DNA of 64,000 nucleotides from Sphaerospermopsis sp. SIO1G1 (GCA_010672785.1 JAAHFX010000004.1:150383-214382), one strand, 5' to 3'. Positions 36,689-48,581 are shown, counted from the first letter of the stretch. Numbers and translations: made by a program. Notes: generated by a model from the letters alone, not told the origin.

Positions 36689-37027
36689 AGAGGTGACAGT
36701 TAATAATGTTAGCAGAGTATTTTTAGTTAGTCAATAGTTTTTTTCGTTATCAGTGAAAAAAGGTAATAGGGAGTCATAAGACGCAGGGGTGCAGGGAGCA
36801 AGGAGAAAGATTGGAGGAGTTTGAGTTTGTACTCTGCCCCAATCATAGTTTCCTAGAAGGTTGGGACTCCTTACTTTTAGGCCTTTGAGCAATTCAGGGC
36901 AAGGATTGAGTTCCCCACTTACTGTCCCCTTCTCCTCTGCCTCTTTTGTGCGTTGGAGAGGGGATAGGAAGAGATTTTTACCAATGCCCAACACCCAATA
37001 ACTAATGACTAATGACCAATAACTGTC
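36689..37027. other. Non-coding gap between tRNA-Ser and crtB
   Basis: Low-complexity sequence with a CAGGGGTGCAGGGAGCAAGG repeat-like stretch and an ACTAATGACTAATGACC run of TAATGAC heptamers near the end. An 87-codon frame here has unlike composition and is not a credible gene. Confidence 0.4.
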
Positions 37028-39383
<2,356 letters not shown>

Positions 39384-39476
39384 TTAAACCTACTGTTTTC
39401 AATATTTCTTAACTGTTCAGTCGTTTTCATTATACTTTGCATTCTGTTACATTTAACCTGTCTTTTGGAAATTAGG

Positions 39477-39626
39477 GGTGATTGGTGACTGGTGACTGGT
39501 GACTGGTGATTGGTGACTGGTGACTGGTGACTGGTGATTGGTGACTGGTGACTGGTGATTGGTGACTGGTGATTGGTAACTGCTAACTGATAACTGATAA
39601 CTGATAACTGATAACTGATAACTGAT
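39477..39626. repeat. Long mixed heptamer array (GGTGACT/GGTGATT then AACTGAT)
   Basis: About fourteen GGTGA(C/T)T units are followed by seven or so AACTGAT units, ending at the very ATG of nagZ. It separates the divergent pds and nagZ genes and leaves little room for conventional promoters. Confidence 0.92.
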
Positions 39627-39627
39627 T

Positions 39628-40707
39628 ATGAAACATTTACAAAAATTTGGTAATCATCTGATCCTGGGTATCTCTGGTACGACTCTTAGCGATCATGATA
39701 AACGGGCTTTGAGTGAGCTAAAACCAGTGGGTGTGATTTTCTTTGCGAAAAACTTTCTGGATGGAGTCCCTTATCCTGTATGGTTAGAAGGATTTAAAAG
39801 TTTACTGAAAAACATCAGAGAATATACTGAACGAGAACGCTTATTTTTGAGTTTAGACCATGAAGGTGGAAAAGTTGTCAGGACACCATTACCTATCACT
39901 CGCTTTCCCTGCGCTTACTTAGTGCGATCACAAGCTTACAAAGTAGCAAAAGCAACCGCTTTAGAATTAAAATCTTTGGGGATAAATCTTTCCTTTTCAC
40001 CTGTAGCTGATATTTTTTCTAATCCTGATAACCCCATTATTGGTTCTCGTGCTTTTGGGATAACTCCTCAAACAGCTAGTCAAGGTGCGCTTAAATATTA
40101 TCAAGGACTTAAAGATGGAGGTATTCTTGGTTGTGCTAAACATTTTCCCGGACATGGAGATAGTAGTACAGATTCCCATATTGAATTACCAATCTTAAAC
40201 CTGAGTTTAGAAAATCTACGAACAAGGGAATTAATACCTTTTCAAACTTTGATTCAAGCACAAATACCGATGATCATGACAGCACATATATTATTCCCTA
40301 AAATTGATTCTCAAGTTCCTGCAACTTTATCTAAAATAATTTTAAATAATATCCTCCGAAAAGACTTAAGTTTTCCAGGTGTGATTATTTCTGATGATTT
40401 AGATATGAAAGCTGTTTCAAATATGTTTATGCAGCCAGTCACAATAGCTGAAGCCTTTAATGCTGGTTGTGATTTATTTATAGTTTCTCGGAATATTAAT
40501 TCTTTAGGTTTAGATAGAATTTATCAAATGGCAGACAATTTGGAGACTTGTTTAAGTAATGGTAGTTTAAAAACAGAAGTTGTAGACAATTCTCAATTCA
40601 GAATTGAGCAGTTATTAAATTCAACTCCTCAATATTCTGTTTATGAAATGGAAAAAGAAACTTTATTAAGTCATGCAAATTTGGCTATTGATTGTACACT
40701 AGATTAG
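39628..40707 (+). CDS. nagZ: Glycoside hydrolase family 3, beta-N-acetylhexosaminidase (NagZ-like)
   Basis: Probable enzyme of peptidoglycan recycling that removes GlcNAc from muropeptides. Protein of 359 residues, a single GH3 catalytic domain. Motifs: SLDHEGGKVVRTPLPITRFP, then GCAKHFPGHGDSSTDSHIELP (the KHFPGHG loop with the catalytic His) and IISDDLDMKAVS, where SDD carries the nucleophile. No signal peptide, so cytoplasmic. Its ATG directly follows a heptamer array. Confidence 0.93.
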   Translation: MKHLQKFGNHLILGISGTTLSDHDKRALSELKPVGVIFFAKNFLDGVPYPVWLEGFKSLLKNIREYTERERLFLSLDHEGGKVVRTPLPITRFPCAYLVRSQAYKVAKATALELKSLGINLSFSPVADIFSNPDNPIIGSRAFGITPQTASQGALKYYQGLKDGGILGCAKHFPGHGDSSTDSHIELPILNLSLENLRTRELIPFQTLIQAQIPMIMTAHILFPKIDSQVPATLSKIILNNILRKDLSFPGVIISDDLDMKAVSNMFMQPVTIAEAFNAGCDLFIVSRNINSLGLDRIYQMADNLETCLSNGSLKTEVVDNSQFRIEQLLNSTPQYSVYEMEKETLLSHANLAIDCTLD

Positions 40708-40730
40708 TTAGGTTGACTGAATATAGAATT

Positions 40731-40795
40731 TTTCGGTGTGATGAGATACACCATTGGCAGGCAAGATGCCTACCCCACAAGAGTTTCATTAGAGT
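40731..40795. repeat. Short GGTAC-type palindromic repeat (inverse orientation)
   Basis: CGGTGTGATGAGATACACC, then one CAAGATGCCTACCCCACA-type unit, then AAGAGTTTCATT. Only half of the element remains; it borders the stop codon of the next gene. Confidence 0.65.
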
Positions 40796-40796
40796 T

Positions 40797-41900
40797 TTAC
40801 ACCTTCTGAATATTAGAAGAAAATGTCCTGATGAAATCTAGGAAATCTTTCTTCAATAACAAAAGTTGATTACCCATTTGACTATCAATTGCTTGGGCCG
40901 CCGCTAATCCTGATAAAAACCCATCTTCAATTAAACGCCCTCCGCACCAGTCACCACTACAAACCAAAGGTAGGGAAGTTTGGGCAGGTAAACAGGTAGT
41001 ATCTAAGGGTGTGCGAGGAAAGGCATAACGCCAACGATGTACTGTAGCCCATTCAGGATTTTCTAACCAAGACAATTTCAGGTATTCTGCGGCTGTCTTT
41101 AACATTTGCTGGCCGACTGGTTGTAAATTTTCGGTTTCTAAATGTTGTTGAGCAAAATCTGCACTACTTTGCAGCACAAAATGAGGCTGTTGTGATTGTT
41201 GACGCTTACTACTATCTAATCCCATCCAGCCTAAATCGGGATTATCATTGAAAGTTAAAGCTTTCCATACAGGTAGAGGTTGTGAATTGCTGGGATATCC
41301 AGCCATAACGCTGATGCAAGGATCGAATTCTACAGATTGGAGACTGTGAATAAATTCAGTACCTAAGATACTTTCACCCAATGGTACTAATAATTCTTGG
41401 GCTTGGGGAGCAGGAATAGCTAGTAATAGAGCATGGGAGTGAAACTGCTCCTGGTTTTCTGTAGTCAGACACCAAGCATTTTTTGTCGGAAGATTAACTT
41501 TTACTACGCGTTTGGTGATGTGTAGGTTTAAGTTGTGTACGAGAAATTTAGCGATCGCACTCATTCCATTTGGTGCTATGTAGCAGTCTGTGGATTTTGA
41601 AGTAATTAACTCTGTGATGGCTTGATGTTGGTAAACTGTATCTGTCCAAAGTTGGATGATTTGGCGATCGCCCAAAATATCCATAAATTGAGTGAATAAT
41701 TCACCCTTGGGTTTCAGATAACAAGCACCATGATCTGCACGGGTATCATACAAACGTCGGGTAGCTACTCTTCCCCCTACACCACGGGATTTTTCCAAGA
41801 CTAGCACCGAATAACCAGCTTGACGTAAACGTTGGGCGCATACTAAACCAGAAATACCCGCACCAATAACAATGACATCAGTAACATGAGAGTTTGACAT
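40797..41900 (-). CDS. NAD(P)/FAD-dependent oxidoreductase (amine-oxidase/renalase-like)
   Basis: Protein of 367 residues. An N-terminal FAD dinucleotide motif VIGAGISGLVCAQRLRQAGY is followed by VLEKSRGVGGRVATRR. The C-terminal part has PLVCSGDWCGGRLIEDGFLSG, the GD motif that contacts the FAD ribityl chain, giving a renalase or amine oxidase-like fold. The substrate is unknown. Start ATG at 41900. The gene is divergent from the YaaW-like gene across an 87-bp gap. Confidence 0.88.
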   Translation of the reverse strand: MSNSHVTDVIVIGAGISGLVCAQRLRQAGYSVLVLEKSRGVGGRVATRRLYDTRADHGACYLKPKGELFTQFMDILGDRQIIQLWTDTVYQHQAITELITSKSTDCYIAPNGMSAIAKFLVHNLNLHITKRVVKVNLPTKNAWCLTTENQEQFHSHALLLAIPAPQAQELLVPLGESILGTEFIHSLQSVEFDPCISVMAGYPSNSQPLPVWKALTFNDNPDLGWMGLDSSKRQQSQQPHFVLQSSADFAQQHLETENLQPVGQQMLKTAAEYLKLSWLENPEWATVHRWRYAFPRTPLDTTCLPAQTSLPLVCSGDWCGGRLIEDGFLSGLAAAQAIDSQMGNQLLLLKKDFLDFIRTFSSNIQKV

Positions 41901-41987
41901 AGTTAATACTTGATTCTTGACAATAACAACTAAAAGCTAATAGTAAAATAGGGAACGGACAATCTACACGGAAGGGAGGTTGGGAAA

Positions 41988-42830
41988 TTGGATGAATTAC
42001 GAGACGTATTAGAATTAGCTACGGAGGAAGAACTACAAGACTTAACAGCAATTTTGTTTAGTCGTAAGTTTAATCCTCTAGATTATGTTCACACACCTGA
42101 ACCAATAGAAGTACAAAGTCAAGATCGTCATGCTTGGTTAGATTCACTGGAGAATCGGTTTCGTTTTTTGGCTGCTGATGGCATGACTGTATTACGTGGA
42201 CGTACGGAAACGGTTACTTACCGACAAGCATTAATTCAAGTCTGTAAGTATTTGAAAATTCCCTATACTAATAATTTAGCCACTGTTGATCTAGAAGCAG
42301 AGGTGTTTTTACATCTGTTAGGAAAGGTTTGGAAAAAATTACCAGAACCAGAAAAACAAAAATTGACGGCTAAAATCCAGGCTCATTTAATTCAATCTAA
42401 TCTTCAACAACCATTACCTTTATCCTTACAAAAAGATCCACTCGGATTAATCTTTAAAGGTGGGAGTGCGTTGGCTGTAACTTCTATGATTCAACCCTAC
42501 GTCCTCCAACAAATTGCCCATCAATTTGCCATACATTTTGCTAATTATCAAATAGCTAAAGAAGCCACAAAAACTGGCACAAAGTTAGCTAGTAAACAGT
42601 TTCAAAATTATGTTACCACTCAGATGGCAAGAAGGGGAATGACTATTAGTGCGGCCCGTTATACTGCTGTGAGAACAGTATTTACTGTGATTGGCCCAAT
42701 GATGTGGGCGTGGTTTTTTGCTGATTTAGGATGGAGAGCGATCGCCACAAATTATGGTCGCATTATTCCCACAATTTTTACTTTAGCCCAAATCCGCCTG
42801 ACTCGTACAGAATGTTGGGAGTTAGCTTAA
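41988..42830 (+). CDS. YaaW/UPF0174-like protein
   Basis: Protein of 280 residues with a TTG start at 41988, supported by GGGAGG about ten bases upstream. The N-terminal part is soluble (EELQDLTAILFSRKFNPL). A middle segment, EVFLHLLGKVWKKLPEPEKQKL, recalls the E. coli YaaW pattern, and the C-terminus is hydrophobic with a TIGPMMWAWFFADLGWRAI-like membrane segment. Function is unknown for the family. The next gene begins at the base after its stop codon, so the two are surely co-translated. Confidence 0.7.
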   Translation: MDELRDVLELATEEELQDLTAILFSRKFNPLDYVHTPEPIEVQSQDRHAWLDSLENRFRFLAADGMTVLRGRTETVTYRQALIQVCKYLKIPYTNNLATVDLEAEVFLHLLGKVWKKLPEPEKQKLTAKIQAHLIQSNLQQPLPLSLQKDPLGLIFKGGSALAVTSMIQPYVLQQIAHQFAIHFANYQIAKEATKTGTKLASKQFQNYVTTQMARRGMTISAARYTAVRTVFTVIGPMMWAWFFADLGWRAIATNYGRIIPTIFTLAQIRLTRTECWELA

Positions 42831-44150
42831 TTGAAACAAGGTTTTTATCATCCTGATTATACTTTACAATTTCCCTGGAACAGTCTTCAATTTGGTTTAG
42901 TTGTTTTTCCGATTAATCCATTTTTGGGGGCTGTGACAATTTCTTTAGCGGCTTTAATTACTTGGGGCAAAAAATACCGTTATTTGATTCAAAAACCCCT
43001 CAATCAAGGCTTTGCAATTTTAAGTTTATTGTTGTTAATTACCACAGGATTTGCTGACCATAAATTAGAAGCTTTTCTTGGTTTATTTAACCTCCTACCT
43101 TATTTTATTGTCTTTACGGGTTTAACAGCTTTAATTCAAACAATTACTCAAATACGACGCATTGCTTGGATCATGATATGTGGTTCTTTACCTGTAGTAA
43201 TTATTGGTTTTGGACAATTATTTTTAGGTTGGGGTTTTAAATTTCAATTCCTCTGGGTATTAATATCTTGGCATATTACTCCGGGAGGAGAACCACCAGG
43301 CAGAATGGCTTCTGTACTCATGCACGCTAACACTTTAGCTGCTTATTTAGTAACTATTTTTATTTTAGCTTTGGGTTTATGGTTGGAAAATTATCAACTG
43401 ATTAAAACTCAGATCAAAAATCAGAAAAATGTTAATTATTATCCTTTAATTTTTTTGAGTATCACAGTTATTGCTAATTTTATTGCCTTAGTTTTAACTA
43501 ATTCTAGAAATGCCTGGGGAATAGCCATTATTACTTGTGTAGCTTATGCTTTATATCAAGGGTGGCGATTAATTGTTGGAGGTTTTATGGGTGTAGTTGC
43601 TAGTATTTTATTAGCAGCTTTTGCACCTTCATCAATTGCTAATTTTTTCCGTAATTTCGTCCCTTATTTTATTTGGGCTAGGTTAAATGATCAAATGTAC
43701 TCTGATCGCCCAGTCGCACTAATGCGAAAAACCCAATGGGAATTTGCCTGGAACTTAACACAAAAACAACCCTTAACAGGGTGGGGTTTACGCAGTTTTA
43801 GCGGACTTTATAAACAGGAAATGCAAATAGATTTAGGCCATCCCCATAATCTATTTTTGATGCTGTCTGCGGAAACTGGTTTAATTACAACTTTTTTATT
43901 TTGTGGTTTACTAATTTGGATTATTGTTAATGCTAGTACAACACTTTGGCAATCACAGTCTTTAGAGTCAGAAAATAGAACTATATTCTTTAGTTATCTA
44001 CTTGCTTTTATCGGTTGGATTATTTTCAATATGGTAGATGTAACAACTTTTGATTTACGGTTAAGTACCCTATTTTGGGTATTTTTAGCAGCATTGTGTG
44101 GTGTAGTGGATCGCTATCAACATTTTCCAGAAAAATTACATAACAAGTAA
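42831..44150 (+). CDS. O-antigen ligase/polymerase-like membrane protein
   Basis: Protein of 439 residues with about eleven helices. It starts at a TTG directly after the previous stop codon. The long loop near the C-terminus carries GWGLRSFSGLYKQEM and DLGHPHNLFLMLSAETG, the Wzy/WaaL-like signature with a conserved His. A role in polymerising or attaching exopolysaccharide or lipid-linked glycans fits, though other members of this fold (IctB-like) are also known. GGGAG in the end of the upstream gene could be its ribosome site. Confidence 0.82.
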   Translation: MKQGFYHPDYTLQFPWNSLQFGLVVFPINPFLGAVTISLAALITWGKKYRYLIQKPLNQGFAILSLLLLITTGFADHKLEAFLGLFNLLPYFIVFTGLTALIQTITQIRRIAWIMICGSLPVVIIGFGQLFLGWGFKFQFLWVLISWHITPGGEPPGRMASVLMHANTLAAYLVTIFILALGLWLENYQLIKTQIKNQKNVNYYPLIFLSITVIANFIALVLTNSRNAWGIAIITCVAYALYQGWRLIVGGFMGVVASILLAAFAPSSIANFFRNFVPYFIWARLNDQMYSDRPVALMRKTQWEFAWNLTQKQPLTGWGLRSFSGLYKQEMQIDLGHPHNLFLMLSAETGLITTFLFCGLLIWIIVNASTTLWQSQSLESENRTIFFSYLLAFIGWIIFNMVDVTTFDLRLSTLFWVFLAALCGVVDRYQHFPEKLHNK

Positions 44151-44159
44151 CAACCTTAA

Positions 44160-44425
44160 TAGTTTGGTATAGGGAATAGTTTCAAGAGTTGGATGGGAAC
44201 AATTTTTCTTTTCAAGCAAACCCTAAATACAATATTTTAGAGGTTTAGTGCTTGAAAACCTTACCAACTCTCTCAGGACTTACGCAAAAATCTTCCAAAA
44301 CTCTATTCCTCTGTGTTCTCTGCGTTCTCTGCGGTTTGATATTCCGTGACTCGTGCGTAAGTCCTATCTCTAAAACTGTTCCCTGTTCCCTAGTCTCCAC
44401 AGATAATTTGTTCAGCAAACCCTAC
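44160..44425. repeat. Composite of dispersed repeats, including a MITE
   Basis: CAAGAGTTGGATGGGAAC and CAAGCAAACCCTAAATAC belong to the GCAGCAAAAAGT family. A MITE (44275-44365) follows, then TAGTCTCCACAGATAATTTG and TTCAGCAAACCCTAC close the composite. The MITE therefore seems to have inserted into an older element. Confidence 0.65.
44275..44365. mobile_element. MITE, AGGACTTACGCA family, second core type
   Basis: Ends AGGACTTACGCAAAAATC and ACTCGTGCGTAAGTCCT, 91 bp. The core is CCTCTGTGTTCTCTGCGTTC, unlike the TCATTGCGACG core at 32745 and 45410. So one set of ends carries at least two different cores. Confidence 0.75.
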
Positions 44426-44446
44426 TTATCAGTATTGTTGACAAAA

Positions 44447-45172
44447 TTAAATTAATAACCAAACAGCTAATCCCCAAAAAGGTATAAATCTCAACCAGCG
44501 TTTACCACTATTGGAGGGTTCAATTTCTCCCAGTAAGACAATTTGAAAAATAGTAAATAGAAGTAAATCCACGCAAAAAGCAATAGTTACTCTATCATGA
44601 GCCAAATCATTAATAAAATACTCATATCTAGCAGTTAAGTCGCCAAATTCAGGTCTAGCTAAGATCAACCATACTAGGGAAATTACACCAATAGTAATTC
44701 CCATTACACCAAAGATACGGGCTAATAAATCTTTTCTGGGTTCTTCCTCTGATTCTGCTTTGGGTTTAATTGCTCGTAATGCCATGTAAGGACATAAAAA
44801 AGTATTAGTTAAAAACATAGCTAAACCCCAAATTAAAACCTTGGGAAATCCCTGAGTTCGTTGATCTGCTAATAATAGAGGTAAGAACATAAATATCCAT
44901 GCTTCAGCAAAGTTAAATTGTGCCTCTATCCAAGGGTGTACAGTAGGAGCAAGATCAGATGTCATACCGATAGCACTAGCAATAGGAAGAATAAAGAAAA
45001 AATTCACAGACTCATTCCATAGCTCTCGTAAAGTTTCTGGTTGTACCGCCCAAATAGGTTCACCAGGCAAAATTTGTCCTGGGGGAGATAGTAAAAGTAC
45101 GTAAATATATGCTAATGATAATATCCACAACAGTGCAGAGGTTTTAGGTTGAGAAGAATTTTCTTCAGACAT
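44447..45172 (-). CDS. Multi-pass membrane protein of unknown function
   Basis: Protein of 241 residues with about six hydrophobic helices, loops with GEPIWAVQPETLRELWNES and PTVHPWIEAQFNFAEAW. I do not recognise the family; it looks like a conserved cyanobacterial membrane protein. There is no signal peptide or known catalytic motif. Start ATG at 45172. It is flanked on both sides by repeat DNA, so no operon context. Confidence 0.75.
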   Translation of the reverse strand: MSEENSSQPKTSALLWILSLAYIYVLLLSPPGQILPGEPIWAVQPETLRELWNESVNFFFILPIASAIGMTSDLAPTVHPWIEAQFNFAEAWIFMFLPLLLADQRTQGFPKVLIWGLAMFLTNTFLCPYMALRAIKPKAESEEEPRKDLLARIFGVMGITIGVISLVWLILARPEFGDLTARYEYFINDLAHDRVTIAFCVDLLLFTIFQIVLLGEIEPSNSGKRWLRFIPFWGLAVWLLI

Positions 45173-45295
45173 CAGGTGTAATTACTATAGGAATGTTTAG
45201 TACATATATATACTATCTGGAACCCATTTGGGATCTATAGTCTTATTCGTCGCTGGAGTAATCTGTAGTCATAATCTTGATCTTATAGCGATTTG

Positions 45296-45395
45296 AATAA
45301 TTTCAGTATCATTCAAATTCAAGGTAAAATCATTGACACTTACAGACAAAGTATATGGTAATTTCTGACCATTATTGATTGCACTTTTCGGCAAT
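45296..45395. repeat. ~100-bp element, copy A
   Basis: Read on the minus strand it carries TTGCCGAAAAGTGCAATCAA, AAATTACCATATACTTTGTC and, at the far end, GAATGATACTGAAATTATTC. Copies B (47121-47220) and C (49550-49647) match at roughly four of five positions. Adjacent sequence upstream on that strand is split from its normal continuation by the MITE at 45410-45500. Confidence 0.85.
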
Positions 45396-45409
45396 AAATA
45401 AAAAAATAC

Positions 45410-45500
45410 AGGACTTACGCAAAACCTCTTCCAAATACCGTCATTACGACTTAAGGAAGCAATCTCAAACCCCAACATTTCGTGAAAATGCGTAAGTCCT
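45410..45500. mobile_element. MITE inserted beside copy A of the ~100-bp element
   Basis: Ends AGGACTTACGCAAAACC and AAAATGCGTAAGTCCT, core CCGTCATTACGACTTAAGG. The left flank (CGGCAATAAATAAAAAA) and the right flank (AAAATAATCAAAATAAAAC) join smoothly in copy C as CGGCAATGGATAAAACAATA followed by ATCAAAACAAAAG, so copy C shows the empty site. Confidence 0.8.
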
Positions 45501-45597
45501 AAAATAATCAAAATAAAACCCCAACTTAATTTTTCATAAGTCAGGGTTACATTTCAATACACAGCATATTTTTATTCACTGTTGTTACATACTTAGG

Positions 45598-45725
45598 ACT
45601 TGCTGTCCGCGTAGCGTGCCGTCAGGCATATAAAGTAGTTTTTTAGTTCTCTCCCTGCACCCTGCGCCCTGCACCCTGCCTTTGGGCCTCTACGACAAGA
45701 CTTTTTTAGCAACCCCTACTTATAA
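45598..45725. repeat. GCTACGCGGACAGCAAG repeat plus CCCTGCG heptamers
   Basis: ACTTGCTGTCCGCGTAGCGTG is the inverse of the block near 33680. It is followed by CCTGCACCCTGCGCCCTGCA heptamers and GACAAGACTTTTTTAGCAAC, as also seen at 56260-56335. Confidence 0.65.
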
Positions 45726-45790
45726 ATTTCCCCGCCGACTTACTTAACAAAAAATTATTGTGTGGGAGTTTGGAGCTAGTCATCAGTAGG

Positions 45791-47076
45791 TTAGGTCTCA
45801 GTTTCCACTAGGATATTACGATACAGTTTGAGACGGTTGACCTGGTCTCTTTTTTTACGGTAGTTCACGCCGATATCAGTAATTACCTTATCATTACTAC
45901 TACCGGGATTAAACTCAACTTCATAGCTTTTATGAGGCTTTTCTTCCTGTGTTTGTCTCTTAAAAGCAATTGACTGTAAGTTGTTGTCAAGATAATTGTA
46001 TCCGGGAGTAGCAGGGGTAATTTCTTGGTAGTGAAGCACCATTCTTTCTAAATCAGTGTCGCCTCCCCTCAACCCAATGCCTGTCAGTACACAGCCATCT
46101 GGGAGTTCCCCTAGGGTTTCGTAATCGTTCAGGTTAAAAGTATTAACATCTCCAAACACCTCCCAATGACGCTTGCCCGTAGATACATTCAGGTAGCGTA
46201 CAGCAATACGAGTGAAGTTACCGTTCCTGCTCACCCGACCTCCAAAGCCCACTACCACGTAGCCATTCTTATTGCCAGACTTGTTTGAGTCTAATTCTAA
46301 AATAGTTGTATCGCCTTCGCTCCAGTCTTCCTGATTTTCAGGTTTGGTAGTTAGCTCAGTTGTACTAGGCTGATCAACAGCATCAAGAACAGCTTGGATG
46401 GCTGCGTTGATTTCATCTTTGCGAGCGTCGTCATCTACCACTAACTCCGAAATCCGCTTCAGGGAGTCAGGTTCAAAGTCCATGAGGACAAAATTACCAG
46501 AAACCGTTGCAGACCAAGCCTCAAACCCCGTCGTCAAAGTTCCAGGATTGCCACCGATGCACCAAAATTCACCATTAGATTCACTGTTCGATTCCGATCT
46601 GTCGGTTTGGTTAGAACCAGAAATGGATGCTGAGTAGCTTTCATAGTTTGCCTCTACTTTCGATGTTGCTTCATCGGAGCTGCTATAACTGAATTTTGAG
46701 AGGATTTGACATAGCCGGATTTTTCAATATGATAGAAGTGGCTACTCCTAGTGTAGGATTTAGAATATTTAGCCGAAACTTCGCTGCTAAACAGACCATT
46801 GGAACCGGACAAGTTCGCATTCACCGACATTTCGGTATACAAATCTTTGGTACTTTCGTAAGAATAAGTTGTATTATCAGCTTCGTTTAATAACACAGGA
46901 GTGCCTATTGCATCCTTAGGGTAAGAATATTCCTGACCTTGAATCGTGATTACTGTATCTGTGTCGGGCAAATTAAACAGTCGCTTGGAGATTTTGACGG
47001 AGTTAGCGCGGGCATAGTATTTGTAGATGTCGTAGATACAGCCAAGATATTCTATCCCGGTTAGATTGTTAGCCAT
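45791..47076 (-). pseudogene. MACPF (perforin-like) gene broken by frameshift and probable internal deletion
   Basis: From the ATG at 47076 (preceded by GGAG) a frame of about 140 codons runs to a TAG at 46654. It has a MACPF-like start: NLTGIEYLGCIYDIYKYYA, RLFNLPDTDTVI, then ANLSGSNGLFSSEVSAKYS. The next frame, open across the junction, resumes KFSYSSSDEATSKVEANYE and GEFWCIGGNPGT, then FEAWSATVSGNFVLMDFEP and SLKRISELV. These match the region after the MACPF core. The core with the YGTH/GG signature is missing. The last ~150 residues resemble a membrane- or glycan-binding tail. It is probably inactive. Confidence 0.7.
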
Positions 47077-47120
47077 GTTTTTCTCCAAAATTCTGAATTT
47101 TCAAATTGTTGTTTGCTTTC

Positions 47121-47220
47121 AACAATTTCAGTGTCATTCAAATGCAAGGAGAAATCATTGACAGTTACGGACAAATCAGATGGTAATTTCTAACAATTAA
47201 ACATTGCACTTTTCGGCAAT
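47121..47220. repeat. ~100-bp element, copy B
   Basis: It lies between the histidine kinase stop codon (47223) and the MACPF start (47076). On the minus strand it leads directly into a GGAGAAAAACATGG ribosome site and start. The frame that is open in copy A has a TAG here. Confidence 0.85.
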
Positions 47221-47222
47221 TC

Positions 47223-48527
47223 TCACATCTTCCAAGAGAGTTCGCAAATTACCCCTCCCTTGGGTAAAGACTCCCGACGAAATTCTCCTCCCAATCTTTT
47301 CGCTAATAAATGGCTATGTTTTGTACCTTGTTGTTCCTTTCCTGGCTTTAAACCACAGCCATTATCTTGTACTTTAAGAATATAATAGGAGTTACGTTCT
47401 TCCCCGGTAACTACAATTCGAGTTACACCACGAGCGTGTTTACCTACATTACACAGAGCTTCCTCCAACCATAAACACAAGTCGCGTTTCATTTCCAAGG
47501 TGAGGGAAGGTTGGGTAATAGGTGCAAAATTCCGTACTTTGACTCGAATAGTTTGGAAGCAAGTCAGATTTCGTTTCAGGGTGAGGGAATATACTTCGTG
47601 GAGTAAATTATGCAAGGGAAGATTGAGATTGATAGAAGTTCCTTCCCCCAAGCGAAGACAATTTTCAGAACTAGCAGATTCTAAAGTTTCTAGGGAGCTT
47701 AATGACTGACTAGTTGTGTTATTTTTATCAGTAAGACTGTGTCCCACTGCACGGATTTCACTATTGAGTGAGTTCAAACGCTGTAAAAATTCTCCTGGAG
47801 ATATCTGCTCGGTTTGCACATCTCTTTGCAGTAGTGCTAGGGTTTGCAGTGGTCCATTATGGATTTGGGTAAAAGCTTGTTCCAAAGCCTTTTGGCGAAT
47901 ACTCTGCCGCTCTATAATTTGAGTATAGTACTGGAGACGTTCGGCATACAAGTTTTCCACCATTGATTGGAGACGATTATGCAAAAAAATCAGTGCAGTT
48001 TGCATTCCCATTACCGGTCCGAAGGACATGAATAAATCTAGCCCTCGTAGGGAATATAATTCTTCTTGGTTAAAAATTAAGTAGGTGACAATAGGTCCAG
48101 CAACACCTATCCAGACGAGTATAGTCGCCTTTATTAATCGTTGAGGACGCAGGGTTATCAACATAAACGTCATCAACATCAACGATATTGAGGATATTGG
48201 TGGTAAATTATCTATAAGATTAATGTTGGATGAGGTGAATGCCTTGAGGGAGTAATACCAACAGGGCATGACAACAAACATGACACTCTGAAGTAAACTC
48301 AGATTTATTACTTGTTGCAAACTTTCTGGTTTGGTATAAAGACGTATCAGCAATATTAAAGATATAATTGCGGATAGGGGAGGGTTAATTAGACGAAGCG
48401 AGTAGGGATCTGGTTCTAATCTGTGGACAATAGTGGCAATAGTTGTACTCACAAACATTAAAACCAAAACAGCTAGAACTATTTGACGCTTTAGTTTACT
48501 TTGGGAATCTAAAATAGTAGAAATCAT
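47223..48527 (-). CDS. Membrane sensor histidine kinase (NarL/LuxR-partner type)
   Basis: Protein of 434 residues. Residues 15-180 form about six membrane helices. A coiled linker then leads to the dimerisation/phospho-acceptor segment QAFTQIHNGPLQTLALL with His223. The C-terminal ATPase domain has EEALCNVGKHARG (N box), VQDNGCGLKPG (G1) and GTKHSHLLAKRLGGEF (G2). Its natural partner is a NarL-type response regulator. The residual end of one lies just upstream (48526-48573), and an intact one is encoded at 49836-50489 in a duplicated unit. The signal sensed is unknown. Confidence 0.9.
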   Translation of the reverse strand: MISTILDSQSKLKRQIVLAVLVLMFVSTTIATIVHRLEPDPYSLRLINPPLSAIISLILLIRLYTKPESLQQVINLSLLQSVMFVVMPCWYYSLKAFTSSNINLIDNLPPISSISLMLMTFMLITLRPQRLIKATILVWIGVAGPIVTYLIFNQEELYSLRGLDLFMSFGPVMGMQTALIFLHNRLQSMVENLYAERLQYYTQIIERQSIRQKALEQAFTQIHNGPLQTLALLQRDVQTEQISPGEFLQRLNSLNSEIRAVGHSLTDKNNTTSQSLSSLETLESASSENCLRLGEGTSINLNLPLHNLLHEVYSLTLKRNLTCFQTIRVKVRNFAPITQPSLTLEMKRDLCLWLEEALCNVGKHARGVTRIVVTGEERNSYYILKVQDNGCGLKPGKEQQGTKHSHLLAKRLGGEFRRESLPKGGVICELSWKM

Positions 48528-48573
48528 ATCCTCGCTCGGTTTAGTAAACCTTTTTCTTGCACGGTAATTTGCG
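48526..48573 (-). pseudogene. Last codons of a duplicated response regulator
   Basis: On the minus strand the frame reads QITVQEKGLLNRARI and ends at a TGA that overlaps the kinase ATG (ATATGATT). The intact regulator at 49836 ends in RAREEGLLD just ahead of the kinase fragment. This is residual DNA from a second regulator-kinase pair. Confidence 0.75.
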
Positions 48574-48581
48574 AAGCATAG

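Noticed and set aside
36731..36994. 87-codon frame on the minus strand
   Set aside because: Lies in low-complexity intergenic DNA between a tRNA and crtB, with no ribosome site and unlikely composition.
45269..45511. 80-codon frame on the minus strand
   Set aside because: It is made of the MITE at 45410-45500 plus copy A of the ~100-bp element and has no independent ribosome site; described as repeats instead.
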